NCBI GenBank assembly: GCA_964502145.1
Contig: CAZCVI010000011.1
Coordinates: 53,384-117,383, forward strand
Reading direction: 5' to 3'
Length of the DNA stretch: 64,000 bases
Origin: CAZCVI01 sp964502145
GTDB lineage: Bacteria; Acidobacteriota; Aminicenantia; UBA2199
A program made the position numbers and the translations under genes. The number at the start of each line of letters is the position of its first letter. Within the stretch, counting starts at the first letter, position 1. Below the pieces are notes generated by a model that searched no databases, had not been told where the DNA came from, and saw only the letters and a program-made list of their open reading frames with translations. Positions 47,387 to 56,666 of this stretch are shown here, piece after piece.

Positions 47387-48208
47387 ATGAACGAAGTAAA
47401 AAAAGATTCATTGTTTGATGATGTATCCCATCTGATTGAAGAAACAAAAACCAATATTGCCGTCAGTGTAAATAGTTCGGTCAATGAGTTGTTTTGGCAA
47501 ATTGGAAAACGGATAAAAGAGGAGTTACTGCAAAATCAAAAACCCGAATACGGTAAGCAAATAGTAGAGAACCTGAGCCAGTCCTTGGGAATGCAATATG
47601 GCAAAACCTATGAACGTACCGCCATCTCTAAAAAGCCGGAAGAAACTATTAAACACGATTTGGAATTATTAAAAAATGAACAGCAGCTCAGTGCAGATTT
47701 AATCTTTCGAGATCCTTATCTCCTTGATTTCTTAGGACTCTCTGATAAATACTCAGAGAAAGATTTAGAATCCGCCATTCTTGCTGAACTTCAACGATTT
47801 ATCAGCGAAATGGGTCAAGATTTCGCCTTTCTTGCCCGCCAAAAAAGAATCACTATTGATAACCGCGATTACTACATTGATCTGCTTTTTTACCACCGTC
47901 GTCTAAAATGCTTGGTGGTTATAGATTTGAAAATCGGTGAATTTGAGGCAGGTTATAAAGGCAGTATGGAACTTTATCTGCGTTACCTTGAAAAATACGA
48001 CATGGTGGAAGGGGAAAACTTGCCCATTGGTCTCATTCTTTGCGCGGGGAAAAACGAGGAACACATTGAACTGCTGCAACTAGATAAAAGCAATATCCGC
48101 GTGGCCGAGTATCTCACCCAACTGCCATCAAAAGAACTTTTACAAGCCAAACTGCACCAGTCCATCGAAATAGCACGCCACAGACTTTTAAAGGCTGGCG
48201 ATGAGTAA
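47387..48208 (+). CDS. YhcG-type PD-(D/E)XK nuclease with internal deletion
   Basis: A 273-residue DUF1016/YhcG protein. The C-terminal nuclease domain is intact (Y-x-IDLLFYHRRLKCLVVIDLK, with D165 and D180-L-K182). The N-terminal DUF1016_N domain starts normally (VNELFWQIGKRIKEELL). However, the expected stretch (about 70 residues with the RMIQFA...F-type helices) is absent: LGMQYGK joins directly to YERTAISKKPE at about residue 73. The reading frame is kept. Full family members are 330-370 residues. The protein may fold poorly or have lost its DNA-binding part. Confidence 0.8.
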   Translation: MNEVKKDSLFDDVSHLIEETKTNIAVSVNSSVNELFWQIGKRIKEELLQNQKPEYGKQIVENLSQSLGMQYGKTYERTAISKKPEETIKHDLELLKNEQQLSADLIFRDPYLLDFLGLSDKYSEKDLESAILAELQRFISEMGQDFAFLARQKRITIDNRDYYIDLLFYHRRLKCLVVIDLKIGEFEAGYKGSMELYLRYLEKYDMVEGENLPIGLILCAGKNEEHIELLQLDKSNIRVAEYLTQLPSKELLQAKLHQSIEIARHRLLKAGDE

Positions 48209-48282
48209 TTTGCGTTGATCACTTGGTGCCAATAATTTCTGGGCAGCCTCTCCAAGCTCAAATACAGCCCTTTACGTGTAAT

Positions 48283-48492
48283 AGATGATTGGGCAATCAC
48301 TCCCGGGCAACACCGTAAATTTCAAGTATTGTTCTCCGCTCTTGGGTACTCCGAATCCTGGTCATCCTTTCATCCCACGCATCACGGTTAAGAAACTGAA
48401 GAATAAAATGATGCGACAAGGATGTCGCGTTTACGTAGACGCGCCATCCTGGCGCATTAATAAGCGGCGAAAAGATGGTCTTGGATACGATT
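48283..48492 (+). repeat. 210-bp direct repeat, copy 2
   Basis: It includes most of a family A element lacking its left arm, and the REP pair (48413-48455). Nearly identical to 45323-45532. Confidence 0.9.
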
Positions 48493-48590
48493 GCTGGCGA
48501 GTTTCTTATGAGAAAGGCATGACTGCTGTCAATGTTTTTTTTGAATGCCAATTCGACTCTTGGAAGCCAAGCGGCAGAGATACAAGGGGG

Positions 48591-48848
48591 TTAAGATTGA
48601 ATGAGTTTGTTATACTCCTCGTGAGTTCCAATCCAAAACCAGATGATTCCATCTGGCGATTCAACGCCAAGCGAGCGATATCTGTTCCCAATTCTAACAG
48701 ACCAAAATCGCCCGACCTTTTTGAAATGAAGTGATGGATGCAATGGATTCTCCTTGAGGAGTTGGAAATTCTGATCTGCCAACGCTTGAATCTTAAGCGG
48801 AAGGGACTGATAACATTTCCAAAAATAGGGATTGGCGTGGTGGCTCAC
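48591..48848 (-). CDS. RelE/ParE-type toxin
   Basis: An 85-residue protein with the fold pattern of RelE/ParE toxins: an N-terminal helix (CYQSLPLKIQALADQNFQLL), then strands FKKVGRFWSVRIGNRYRSLG and IIWFWIGTHEEYNKLI. The GTG start at 48848 overlaps the antitoxin stop (GTGA) and is preferred over an upstream in-frame ATG that would run through the antitoxin gene. Such toxins cut mRNA on the ribosome or poison gyrase. Antitoxin first, toxin second. Confidence 0.8.
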   Translation of the reverse strand: MSHHANPYFWKCYQSLPLKIQALADQNFQLLKENPLHPSLHFKKVGRFWSVRIGNRYRSLGVESPDGIIWFWIGTHEEYNKLIQS

Positions 48849-49045
48849 AGTTGGGTACACCGACCTGCTTGAAAATCCAGCAAGGCTTGATCGGCAAGCA
48901 AATCCAATCTTCCACTTTGGACATCTCTTTCCAACTCTCTGTCCCACCCATCTTGGTCAAAGGTTTCAAACCATGACCGAAAATTATCCAGTTCCGGTTT
49001 TGGTAGACGCAACACTGCTTTCTCGATTTCTTGAACTGTTGTCAT
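48845..49045 (-). CDS. Antitoxin of the RelE/ParE-type pair
   Basis: A 66-residue protein: TVQEIEKAVLRLPKPELDNF, then a WFETFDQDGWDRELERDV helix. This pattern is common in antitoxins upstream of small RelE-like genes. AAGGAG lies 9 nt before the ATG. Coupled to the toxin by a 4-bp overlap. Confidence 0.78.
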   Translation of the reverse strand: MTTVQEIEKAVLRLPKPELDNFRSWFETFDQDGWDRELERDVQSGRLDLLADQALLDFQAGRCTQL

Positions 49046-49403
49046 TGTACAAACTCCTTATTCACATCAATGATATAACATAAATCGGCGAAAAATTCAA
49101 CCATTGGAAATTAAAAACTCTCCCAGAAAAATATTCGGCTCATGCCCCAATCACTTGATGAAATACCATTCCCACTTGGATATCAATCTGATTGATTGTC
49201 CTAAGATTAAATAATTCCCGGACGCTTTTCCAAGCCCAGACATTTTCTACCAAGTGAGTAGAAAATTCAGCGGCTGGGTTATAAAAAAAGCGGCGGGACG
49301 CAGCCTAGAATAGAGAATACCTCTATTGATGCTGTGCCCTCATGGATAACACCACTTGCTTATTGTGTCCCTCTACCATCTCTTGTTCACCAACCTTTTC
49401 ACC
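49046..49403. other. Gene-free stretch with repeats
   Basis: It contains a TTTTCCAAGCCCAGACATTTTC palindrome arm (near 49229), related to the stem at 52102-52152, and a degenerate REP (AAGCGGCGGGACGC near 49289). No gene seen. Confidence 0.55.
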
Positions 49404-49898
49404 TTAGGATCGGTTAATTTTATATAATTCAAATTTCTGATCCACATATTTTAGCAATAAGGCTTCCAAATCTTTCTCAAACTTATACTGCTTATTATCA
49501 TCGTTATTATTCCTCAGCATGACCGCTTTTAATTCCTCTTTGTCCCATAACAAATCCTTCATCCACGCCATGTTCACTTGATCATCATCAGTTAGATTAA
49601 GACCATAAGTATCATTTAATATTTTGATGATTTTGGACAACAAACCCATTTCATCTTCCTTACCAGTACGGGAATCCCCCAACTTCGAGTGCGCTTTGCC
49701 ATCGTCTTTGATCAATTCTATCCAGTCAGAAAACGTCTGCTGTATCCAGAAAAAATCCAAATACACGGCGTCCTGAATTTCAAATAGTGCTGGGAATTCA
49801 CGACGGGGCAGTTTCAGATTCAAACAACGAGCAAAAAAATAGAGTTCTTCCGATGTGTGATTTACAAAGGTAATAATTTGCATCATATATCCGTACAC
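49404..49898 (-). pseudogene. Possible HsdR C-terminal remnant
   Basis: The segments IQDAVYLDFFWIQQTFSDWI and LLSKIIKILNDTYGLNLTDDD recall the C-terminal helical region of type I restriction HsdR proteins or related helicases. The motor and nuclease parts are absent, as are the other hsd genes. It might still be a free-standing small protein. Confidence 0.45.
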
Positions 49899-50087
49899 AT
49901 GGATATACCACCTTAACGGATCACAAAATTGCTCGCGCTCCTTCTAGTTAGTTGTATGGGATGATTGAGGAAAGGATCATTATGGGATGGGTAAAAAATA
50001 TTTCATCATCTATGCAAAAATAAAATTTTAAAAATATGCTTTTCTTTTGGCTTGTATTATGCTAAAATATATATAGGAGAAATATAA

Positions 50088-50183
50088 ATGATAAACATGC
50101 AAAACAAAATGGATATTATGAAAAAAATCAAATCCTGTTTATGGAAGAGACTTTCCAGAAAACATTATATAGAAATAAAATAA
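50088..50183 (+). CDS. Small basic ORF upstream of nuclease gene (31 aa)
   Basis: MINMQNKMDIMKKIKSC... with AGGAG 7-8 nt before the ATG, a better site than that of the next gene. It ends 11 bp before the next ATG, so the two are probably co-translated. The product is basic and helical. Unknown function; it might be a leader, a regulator or a small partner. Confidence 0.4.
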   Translation: MINMQNKMDIMKKIKSCLWKRLSRKHYIEIK

Positions 50184-50194
50184 GGTGAAAAAAA

Positions 50195-51868
50195 ATGCCA
50201 ATATGTTATTCAGATACCAATCATATGATAGCTGTGTTTGGCGATAGCCCAATAAAGAAATATAGACCAATTATATCTAAAGAGTTAATTTCAAAATTCG
50301 GCAAAGGTCCATTTTCAGCAGCTCAAGTTACAAATGCACTATTTTTTGCTTTTGATTGGTATTCTAAGCAATTCCTTGACATTCTAAACAGAGAAAACCA
50401 ATTGGCATTTTACCAAGGAATATTTTTACTCCACGAGGATTCCTGCGAATTTCGCAAGAATACACCCAATATATCGCCGCATCCAGAATTTAGCGACATA
50501 GATTTTGCATTATATAGGAGAGTTTTGAAACTATCCTTAGAACAAGCATGTGATATCCCTCTTAAGGGAAATCATATTTTTTCTCCAGAATATTTTAAAC
50601 GTAAAGAAAGAATTATTGAAGAACTACTTTATTTAGGTTGCTATATTTATGATCTCTCAAATATATTGGCATCACAGCATATGGTTGAAGATTGTATTGA
50701 TTTAAAATATACAGAAAACAATTTATTCTACTTTGACAATAAACACCATTATGGATTCATTTTGGACAAATTATTGATATCAATTAATGAACATAGAAAA
50801 AAAGTATTAGAATGTGAGAATAATTATTCAGATATTCTTCAAGCTTTTGATAAATGTTTAGGAGTTAATATCAATCAGCTAAGAGAAACCATTCGATTAA
50901 TTCATGATAATTTCAGAGATTGTGGTGGAAAAATTGTTTTGGACGAGTGGATTATCTATCCCAAAAACCTTGAAAATCTTTTCGGTATTCCTTACGAAAA
51001 AGGTGAAATTTTTATTAAAGGTTTAACCTTATCGAAGGAGAATAAAATGCCTTTAAAAGAGTCAGTATATCGACCTCAAAATCTTAATAGATACCTTTAC
51101 AGACCGTTCTTGATCTGGAATGTTGATGGAAAAGATTTAACGATAATTGGTAATGAAATTTTTGATGAGAGTATATTAGCTCTTTTGAGTAATAATTTGA
51201 GCTGGAACAAATATCCAATAGAATGGGAAAATGATTGCTTTAAGTCCATTATTCAGCAATTATCAAATCAGAACGATAAGATACTGGAAAATAAGGTTGA
51301 AAAACTACTGAAAGAAAATGCAATAATATACGATAGAAATATTACTCATTTTTTAAAATGGAACAATCAAAACGAAGACATTGAAACTGGGGACTGTGGA
51401 GAATTAGATTTTATTTTTCTTTATGACAACCATGTATTCATCGCTGACTGTAAACATCAAACAGCCAGATTCGATATGAATAATTTTAAAAATGATTACT
51501 CTTCTTTTGAAACAGGAAAAAAAGCCTATAACAAGACATTAACTAGAAAATTATTATATCTAAAAACAAAAATAAGTTCTATTGAAGAGCACTTTCAGGT
51601 ATTACTGGAAAATAGAGCTTTAAAAATCACGGCAACATCATTAACTGGGATTTTTATTGTAAAAACTCCTACATTCATAATGTTTAACAATGAATATCGT
51701 ATTTACCCAATTCTGGACTTCGAAGAATTTGTAACTGGCAAATTTATAGATAAAAAATTTACACTATTTATAAATGAAGAGGACCAATCTAAGCTGATTT
51801 CCATAGAATATCCATATTTTAAAAAACCCAACTATTCTGTTTTTGACCTAGATATAGAAGAAGACTAA
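50195..51868 (+). CDS. Unknown AT-rich protein with C-terminal PD-(D/E)XK nuclease motif
   Basis: A 557-residue cytoplasmic protein of no family I recognise. The C-terminal part has GELDFIF (E403, D405) and VFIADCKHQ (D418, K420), spaced as in restriction-like nucleases. The N-terminal 400 residues are mostly helical. The gene is far more AT-rich than the surroundings and uses many ATA and AAA codons, which suggests recent transfer. AAGGTG lies before the ATG. Its setting between toxin-antitoxin relics suggests a defence role, which is inferred. Confidence 0.7.
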   Translation: MPICYSDTNHMIAVFGDSPIKKYRPIISKELISKFGKGPFSAAQVTNALFFAFDWYSKQFLDILNRENQLAFYQGIFLLHEDSCEFRKNTPNISPHPEFSDIDFALYRRVLKLSLEQACDIPLKGNHIFSPEYFKRKERIIEELLYLGCYIYDLSNILASQHMVEDCIDLKYTENNLFYFDNKHHYGFILDKLLISINEHRKKVLECENNYSDILQAFDKCLGVNINQLRETIRLIHDNFRDCGGKIVLDEWIIYPKNLENLFGIPYEKGEIFIKGLTLSKENKMPLKESVYRPQNLNRYLYRPFLIWNVDGKDLTIIGNEIFDESILALLSNNLSWNKYPIEWENDCFKSIIQQLSNQNDKILENKVEKLLKENAIIYDRNITHFLKWNNQNEDIETGDCGELDFIFLYDNHVFIADCKHQTARFDMNNFKNDYSSFETGKKAYNKTLTRKLLYLKTKISSIEEHFQVLLENRALKITATSLTGIFIVKTPTFIMFNNEYRIYPILDFEEFVTGKFIDKKFTLFINEEDQSKLISIEYPYFKKPNYSVFDLDIEED

Positions 51869-52195
51869 CTCTTGCCGAAAATAATCAAATTGGCCTATGT
51901 TTGGGCAATCGGCAAATGCTGACAAAGCGTCCCGCTTGAAACGAAAGAAATCGCTGGCAAGATGCTTGCATTTCAAGATGAAAGCAATAGGAAGAGAAAA
52001 TAAATAAAATCTTGGCTACATTCGCAAGCAGAGGCAGGCATCCCTGCATGACCAACAATCTCAGTAATTGTCGCTGGTGCCAATAACTCCGGGGTAGCTT
52101 TTCCAAGCCCAAACATTTTCCATGCAGTGAGTGGAAAATGTTTGGGCTTGGGATGGAAAACCGGAAAAACAACAATAACACTATTTAAAACGAAA
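51869..52195. other. Gene-free stretch between convergent genes
   Basis: It holds a REP-like hairpin (AAGCG-TCC-CGCTT, 51925-51937) and a long palindrome at 52102-52152. Confidence 0.65.
52102..52152. terminator. 21-bp palindrome after radA
   Basis: TCCAAGCCCAAACATTTTCC plus one base, a 9-nt loop, then the complement. It lies 44 bp beyond the radA stop, so it probably ends the gcv-gly-radA transcript. A related, imperfect copy lies near 49229. Confidence 0.55.
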
Positions 52196-53563
52196 CTACC
52201 CTTTTATCTTTCCATAAAATTCGTACAGGTTCTCTACAGGCATAAGCGAAATATCTTTGGCTCCATTTAAATTAAGCTCGGACTGGGAGGCGGGCAGGAT
52301 GAATTTTTTGAAACCTTGACGGAGGGCTTCTTTTATTCGGTTCTCTATGAAAGTAACGGGACGAATCTCACCGGTTAAACCGACTTCTCCGATGATAATG
52401 AGGTCTTTGGGCACGACTATGTTTTTATAACTGGTGATGAGAGCGGAAATTACGGAAAGATCAGCACCGGTATCACGAATGGTCATACCACCGGTGACAT
52501 TTAAAAAAACATCGGATTTATAATACGGTAATTTAAGTTTTTTCTCTATGATAGAGATTAACATACTCATACGATAGGGATCAAACCCGAGAGTAATACG
52601 CCGGGGATTGCCGACAAAAGGACTCTCAGCGACAAGGGCTTGAATTTCTATTAATATGGAACGCATACCACTCATGGTAGGAAAAATAGAGATACCTGAC
52701 TCGGCGGCACGACGATGCTGGAGAAACAACAGAGACGGATCACTGATACATTCAAGACCTTTCTGACTCATACGAAAGATACCAATCTCATCAATTGAAC
52801 CAAACCGGTTTTTTTCAGCTCGCAAAATACGCAAATCGGTTTTTAACTCACCTTGAAAATACAACACGGCATCTACCATATGTTCCAATGTTTTGGGCCC
52901 GGCTATCTGACCTTCCTTGTTGATGTGGCCGACTATAAACACGGTGACATGATTACTCTTGGCTATCTGCACGATCTGCGACGTGACATAACGCATAGAA
53001 GAAATAGAACCACTCATGGCAGGCCCGGAAGTGGAATTGATGGTTTGAATGGAATCAATAATTAAATAATCAGGCTTGATCTCCTCGACAGAACTTTTCA
53101 CGTCTTCCAATGTGCCCATAGTCAGCAACAAGATATCTTCAGAATCCAAACCAAGGCGATTGGCACGCAATTTGATCTGCACAGCAGATTCTTCACCGGA
53201 ATAATAAAGCACTTTTTTTTTCTTTTTAGCCAGAATACCAGACACTTCTAAAAGCAGAGTGGATTTACCCACACCCGGTTCCCCACCAATTAAAACAACA
53301 GAATCAGGCACAATACCGCCACCGAGCACACGATCAAATTCTTCCAGGCCAGTAATCTCCCGACGTATTTCCAATTGATCGATATCTTTGAGGGAAACGG
53401 GTTTCACTGCGGCAGCAGAACTACCTTTCGCTGCCTCTCCAGCAGAATCAACAGCCTCAATCATACTGCCCCAATTATTGCACTGGGGACACTTACCATA
53501 AGAAATGGGACTGTTGTAACCACACTCAATACACTCGTAAAGCGCTTTTTTCTTCATGACCAT
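52196..53563 (-). CDS. radA: DNA repair protein RadA
   Basis: A 455-residue RadA/Sms protein. It begins with a four-cysteine zinc finger (C11/C14/C25/C28), then Walker A GGEPGVGKST (93-102), the RadA-specific KNRFG motif in the core, and a C-terminal Lon-like domain (GEVGLTGEIRPV). RadA aids branch migration in recombination. The ATG at 53563 has GGGGAT 5 nt upstream; the ATG two codons later is possible. It is separated from glyS by a hairpin. Confidence 0.95.
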   Translation of the reverse strand: MVMKKKALYECIECGYNSPISYGKCPQCNNWGSMIEAVDSAGEAAKGSSAAAVKPVSLKDIDQLEIRREITGLEEFDRVLGGGIVPDSVVLIGGEPGVGKSTLLLEVSGILAKKKKKVLYYSGEESAVQIKLRANRLGLDSEDILLLTMGTLEDVKSSVEEIKPDYLIIDSIQTINSTSGPAMSGSISSMRYVTSQIVQIAKSNHVTVFIVGHINKEGQIAGPKTLEHMVDAVLYFQGELKTDLRILRAEKNRFGSIDEIGIFRMSQKGLECISDPSLLFLQHRRAAESGISIFPTMSGMRSILIEIQALVAESPFVGNPRRITLGFDPYRMSMLISIIEKKLKLPYYKSDVFLNVTGGMTIRDTGADLSVISALITSYKNIVVPKDLIIIGEVGLTGEIRPVTFIENRIKEALRQGFKKFILPASQSELNLNGAKDISLMPVENLYEFYGKIKG

Positions 53564-53587
53564 TTTATCCCCAACACTCACTATAAA

Positions 53588-53683
53588 AAAAGGGCCCACG
53601 AATTACACGAATTATCACGAATGGTCTTTTTAAAAAAATCTAATTCTTTTTAATTCGTGTAAATTCGTGTAATTCGTGGGCCC
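53588..53683. terminator. Long imperfect inverted repeat between glyS and radA
   Basis: GGGCCCACGAATTACACGAA at the left, and its inverse near 53650-53683. The arms are about 30 bp and rich in ATTCGTG units, related to 38241-38275. It should form a strong hairpin after glyS. Confidence 0.55.
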
Positions 53684-53692
53684 CTCTTTTTT

Positions 53693-55759
53693 TTATGCTT
53701 CCACGATCAATGAAAAATCAGCGATCTTGGACAACAATTGATCTAATTTCTGCACGATACCAATACGGTTTTCTTTGAGATGGGTATCTTCTGCCATCAC
53801 ATGGACGGATTCGAAGAATTGATCGATCATCGGTTTCATTTCCAGGATTTCAGAACAGGCTTGTAAGTAGTGGTGGTTCATCAACAGGGTTTCGATTTGT
53901 CCTTTCGATTCTTTAAATATCTCGAATAATAGTTTTTCTTCTTTCTCTTTCAGGAAATTCTCGGAGACATTATAGGCTGGCGAATTTTTGACAATATTCT
54001 TTAACCGTTTGTGTAACGCGACCAGTTGGGTGATGGATTCATTTTCTACGATTTTGGCTACATCGGTGGTGCGGAGAAATAATCGGTAAATAGAAAGATC
54101 ATCAGGTTTGAGTACGGCATTTACGGCATCATAACGGAACGCCATGAACTCTTTGAATATACTTTCGACACGGGCAATAAACAATTCATTAATCTTTTTA
54201 ACAAGGTCTTTTTGCTCGGTTTCGGAGGTAGTAAAGTGGGCGGCAGCCATTTGAATGATGGGTAACAAATCAAAATCTAATTTTAAATCGATGATGATTT
54301 TGATAATGCCATTGGCATCACGACGAATCCCATAAGGGTCCTTGGAACTGGAAATACGTATACCGCGGGAAAGAAACCCGGCAATATTATCAATCTTATC
54401 GGCTATTGACAACAACCCGGCACCAATATGATCAAACGGTAAAGTCTGGAACCCCTTGGGTTCATAATGACTGTAAACGGCTTTCCACGTATCCAGAGCT
54501 ATGCCTTTCTCTTTTAAATACAACCCGCCCATGATTCCCTGCAAAGAAGGAAACTCACGCACCATGCGGGTGACGAGATCATTCTTACAATACAGGGCAG
54601 CCAATTTAACTGTTTCAGCCAATTGGGATTGATTGGTTTCTAAGACCAGCAATTCCACTAATTGGGCCAGACGTTCGGTCTTTTCATAGAAATTGCCGAG
54701 GTCAACATGGAACATGACATTCTTTAATTGCTCGCGCAAGCCGATAAAATCATCCTTGCGATCATCGTCCCAGAAAAACTTGGCATCCTCAAAAGTGGCA
54801 CGAATGACGCGCTCATTACCATTTTTGACGTAGCGGTTTTCATCGGGAATATTGGAAACACCGACAAACACATTCATCAGATTGCCCTTTTTATCGTACA
54901 CGGGCAGAAGTTTTTTCTCTTTGATCATAAAGGTAGAAATGATTTCGGCGGGTAAGGCAAGATACTTTTTATCGAATGCGCCTTGAAACACGACGGGGTA
55001 TTCATTGTTATAGATATAATCCAAGAGCATGTGGTCTTCCAATTTCACCACGGCACGGAGGTCATCTTCAATCTCTTTGATTTCTGAGAGGATTTTTTCT
55101 TTGCGGTCTTCTTCGCGAAGCAACACAAAATTTTTCCCCAACAACTCGCAATAATTCCTGAAAGAATTGACGACAATAGGAATCTCAGAAAGAAGATGGT
55201 GCCCGGTGACAAAATGAGAAGCATGAACCCCGGCAAATTCAAGGGGCAGCACTTTATTGTCAAACAAGACAAGCAAGTTTTTTATGGGCCGGATGAAAGA
55301 AATTCGGGACGTGTTCCATACCATGGTCTTGCCAAAAGTCAGTTCTCCGAGAATGGTGGGGATGATGCGTTTTAAAATATCCGTGGTGGGTAACCCCGCC
55401 ACTTTTTTCTCCACGACAATATACGCGCCTTTTTTTGTTTCTATCTCGGTGAGATCGGAGAATTCAATTTGATTAAATTCCACAAACTTCTGGAGTGCGA
55501 CAGTGGGTTGGCCGTTTTCATCGTAAGCGATGCGTTTGGCCGGGCCTTTGATTTGTTCATCTCTATCATTGGCTTTCTCATTTATTTTTTCGAAGTGGAT
55601 CATAAACCGTTTGTTGGTTGCCGCTGTTTCCACCACGCCATATTCCACCAGATGCTCTTGCAATAAAAATTGCAGCTTGGTTTTTAATTGGGTTAAAATC
55701 GCTTCGATTTCCCCTACAGGAACTTCTTCCATGCCCAGTTCAAACAAAAAATCACTCAT
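53693..55759 (-). CDS. glyS: Glycyl-tRNA synthetase beta subunit
   Basis: A 688-residue GlyS. The N-terminus LLFELGMEE-type (DFLFELGMEEVPVGEIEAIL) is diagnostic, with the GPAKRIAYDENGQPT segment, the HD-like SHYEPKGFQ/ADKIDN part and a C-terminal anticodon-binding region. It charges tRNA-Gly in a complex with GlyQ. The ATG at 55759 has GAGGGTG upstream and overlaps glyQ by 8 bp. Confidence 0.96.
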   Translation of the reverse strand: MSDFLFELGMEEVPVGEIEAILTQLKTKLQFLLQEHLVEYGVVETAATNKRFMIHFEKINEKANDRDEQIKGPAKRIAYDENGQPTVALQKFVEFNQIEFSDLTEIETKKGAYIVVEKKVAGLPTTDILKRIIPTILGELTFGKTMVWNTSRISFIRPIKNLLVLFDNKVLPLEFAGVHASHFVTGHHLLSEIPIVVNSFRNYCELLGKNFVLLREEDRKEKILSEIKEIEDDLRAVVKLEDHMLLDYIYNNEYPVVFQGAFDKKYLALPAEIISTFMIKEKKLLPVYDKKGNLMNVFVGVSNIPDENRYVKNGNERVIRATFEDAKFFWDDDRKDDFIGLREQLKNVMFHVDLGNFYEKTERLAQLVELLVLETNQSQLAETVKLAALYCKNDLVTRMVREFPSLQGIMGGLYLKEKGIALDTWKAVYSHYEPKGFQTLPFDHIGAGLLSIADKIDNIAGFLSRGIRISSSKDPYGIRRDANGIIKIIIDLKLDFDLLPIIQMAAAHFTTSETEQKDLVKKINELFIARVESIFKEFMAFRYDAVNAVLKPDDLSIYRLFLRTTDVAKIVENESITQLVALHKRLKNIVKNSPAYNVSENFLKEKEEKLLFEIFKESKGQIETLLMNHHYLQACSEILEMKPMIDQFFESVHVMAEDTHLKENRIGIVQKLDQLLSKIADFSLIVEA

Positions 55760-56618
55760 GGTCACCCTCTTTTTCTTTTTCGGTAGATTCGACATACAGT
55801 CTGGCAATTTCGCCGGCCATGGTTCTCAGGGATGCCATAAAAGAGTTTCGTTCGGAAACTGAAATGGCTTTGCGAGCATCCAATATATTAAAGGTATGAG
55901 AACACTTTAAGACATAATCAAAAGCGGGTAAATAAAGCCCGGCTTCGATTAACCGCGCGGCTTCGCCCTGATACCGGGTATAAATGTCGCGCAAAAACAG
56001 GATATCGGCAAATTCAAAATTATAAATAGAAAACTGCCGCTCTTCCTCGGTTCTTAAATCAGCATACGTGACATCGGTGCCCCATTCAAGATCGTAAATG
56101 GAGTTTTTCCCATCGAGAAATGCGGCTAACCGTTCCAGACCGTAGGTAATTTCCAGGGAATTGGGATTGAGTTCAATGCCTCCGGCTTGCTGAAAATAAG
56201 TGAACTGGGAGATTTCGAGTCCATCACACATGACTTGCCACCCGACACCCCACGCCCCCAATGACGGGGAGGCCCAGTTATCCTCATCGAACTTAATATC
56301 ATGATTATGAATGTCGACACCCAGATACTGGAGACTTTTTAAATAAAGAGACTGGCCATCTTTGGGAATGGGTTTCATAATCACTTGAAACTGATTGTGT
56401 TTTTGAACCCGGTTGGGATTCTGGGCATATCTGCCATCATCCGGACGCCTGGCAGGTTGCCAATAGGCAACCCGCCAGGGTTTTTTTCCCAATACGCGGA
56501 AAAAAGTGTCCGGCGTCATGGTCCCGGCGCCTACTTCGTTATCATACCCGGAGGCTATGTAACATCCACAATTGGCCCAATATTCCTGTAACTTCAATAT
56601 AATATCTTGTAAGCTCAT
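55752..56618 (-). CDS. glyQ: Glycyl-tRNA synthetase alpha subunit
   Basis: A 288-residue GlyQ, the catalytic class II subunit: LQEYWANCGC, YDNEVGAGTMTPDTFFRVLG and WRVAYWQPARRPDDGRYA are hallmark segments. It forms glycyl-AMP and works as an alpha2-beta2 enzyme with GlyS, which follows with an 8-bp overlap. Lies directly after gcvPB. Confidence 0.97.
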   Translation of the reverse strand: MSLQDIILKLQEYWANCGCYIASGYDNEVGAGTMTPDTFFRVLGKKPWRVAYWQPARRPDDGRYAQNPNRVQKHNQFQVIMKPIPKDGQSLYLKSLQYLGVDIHNHDIKFDEDNWASPSLGAWGVGWQVMCDGLEISQFTYFQQAGGIELNPNSLEITYGLERLAAFLDGKNSIYDLEWGTDVTYADLRTEEERQFSIYNFEFADILFLRDIYTRYQGEAARLIEAGLYLPAFDYVLKCSHTFNILDARKAISVSERNSFMASLRTMAGEIARLYVESTEKEKEGDHE

Positions 56619-56666
56619 CCGTTATCCATTTTATACTAGTTTTTATGTGTGTTGTTTTATTTTAAG

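Noticed and set aside
53600..55807. Upstream in-frame starts for glyS, radA and others
   Set aside because: Family length and Shine-Dalgarno sites favour the internal ATGs used in the annotation.
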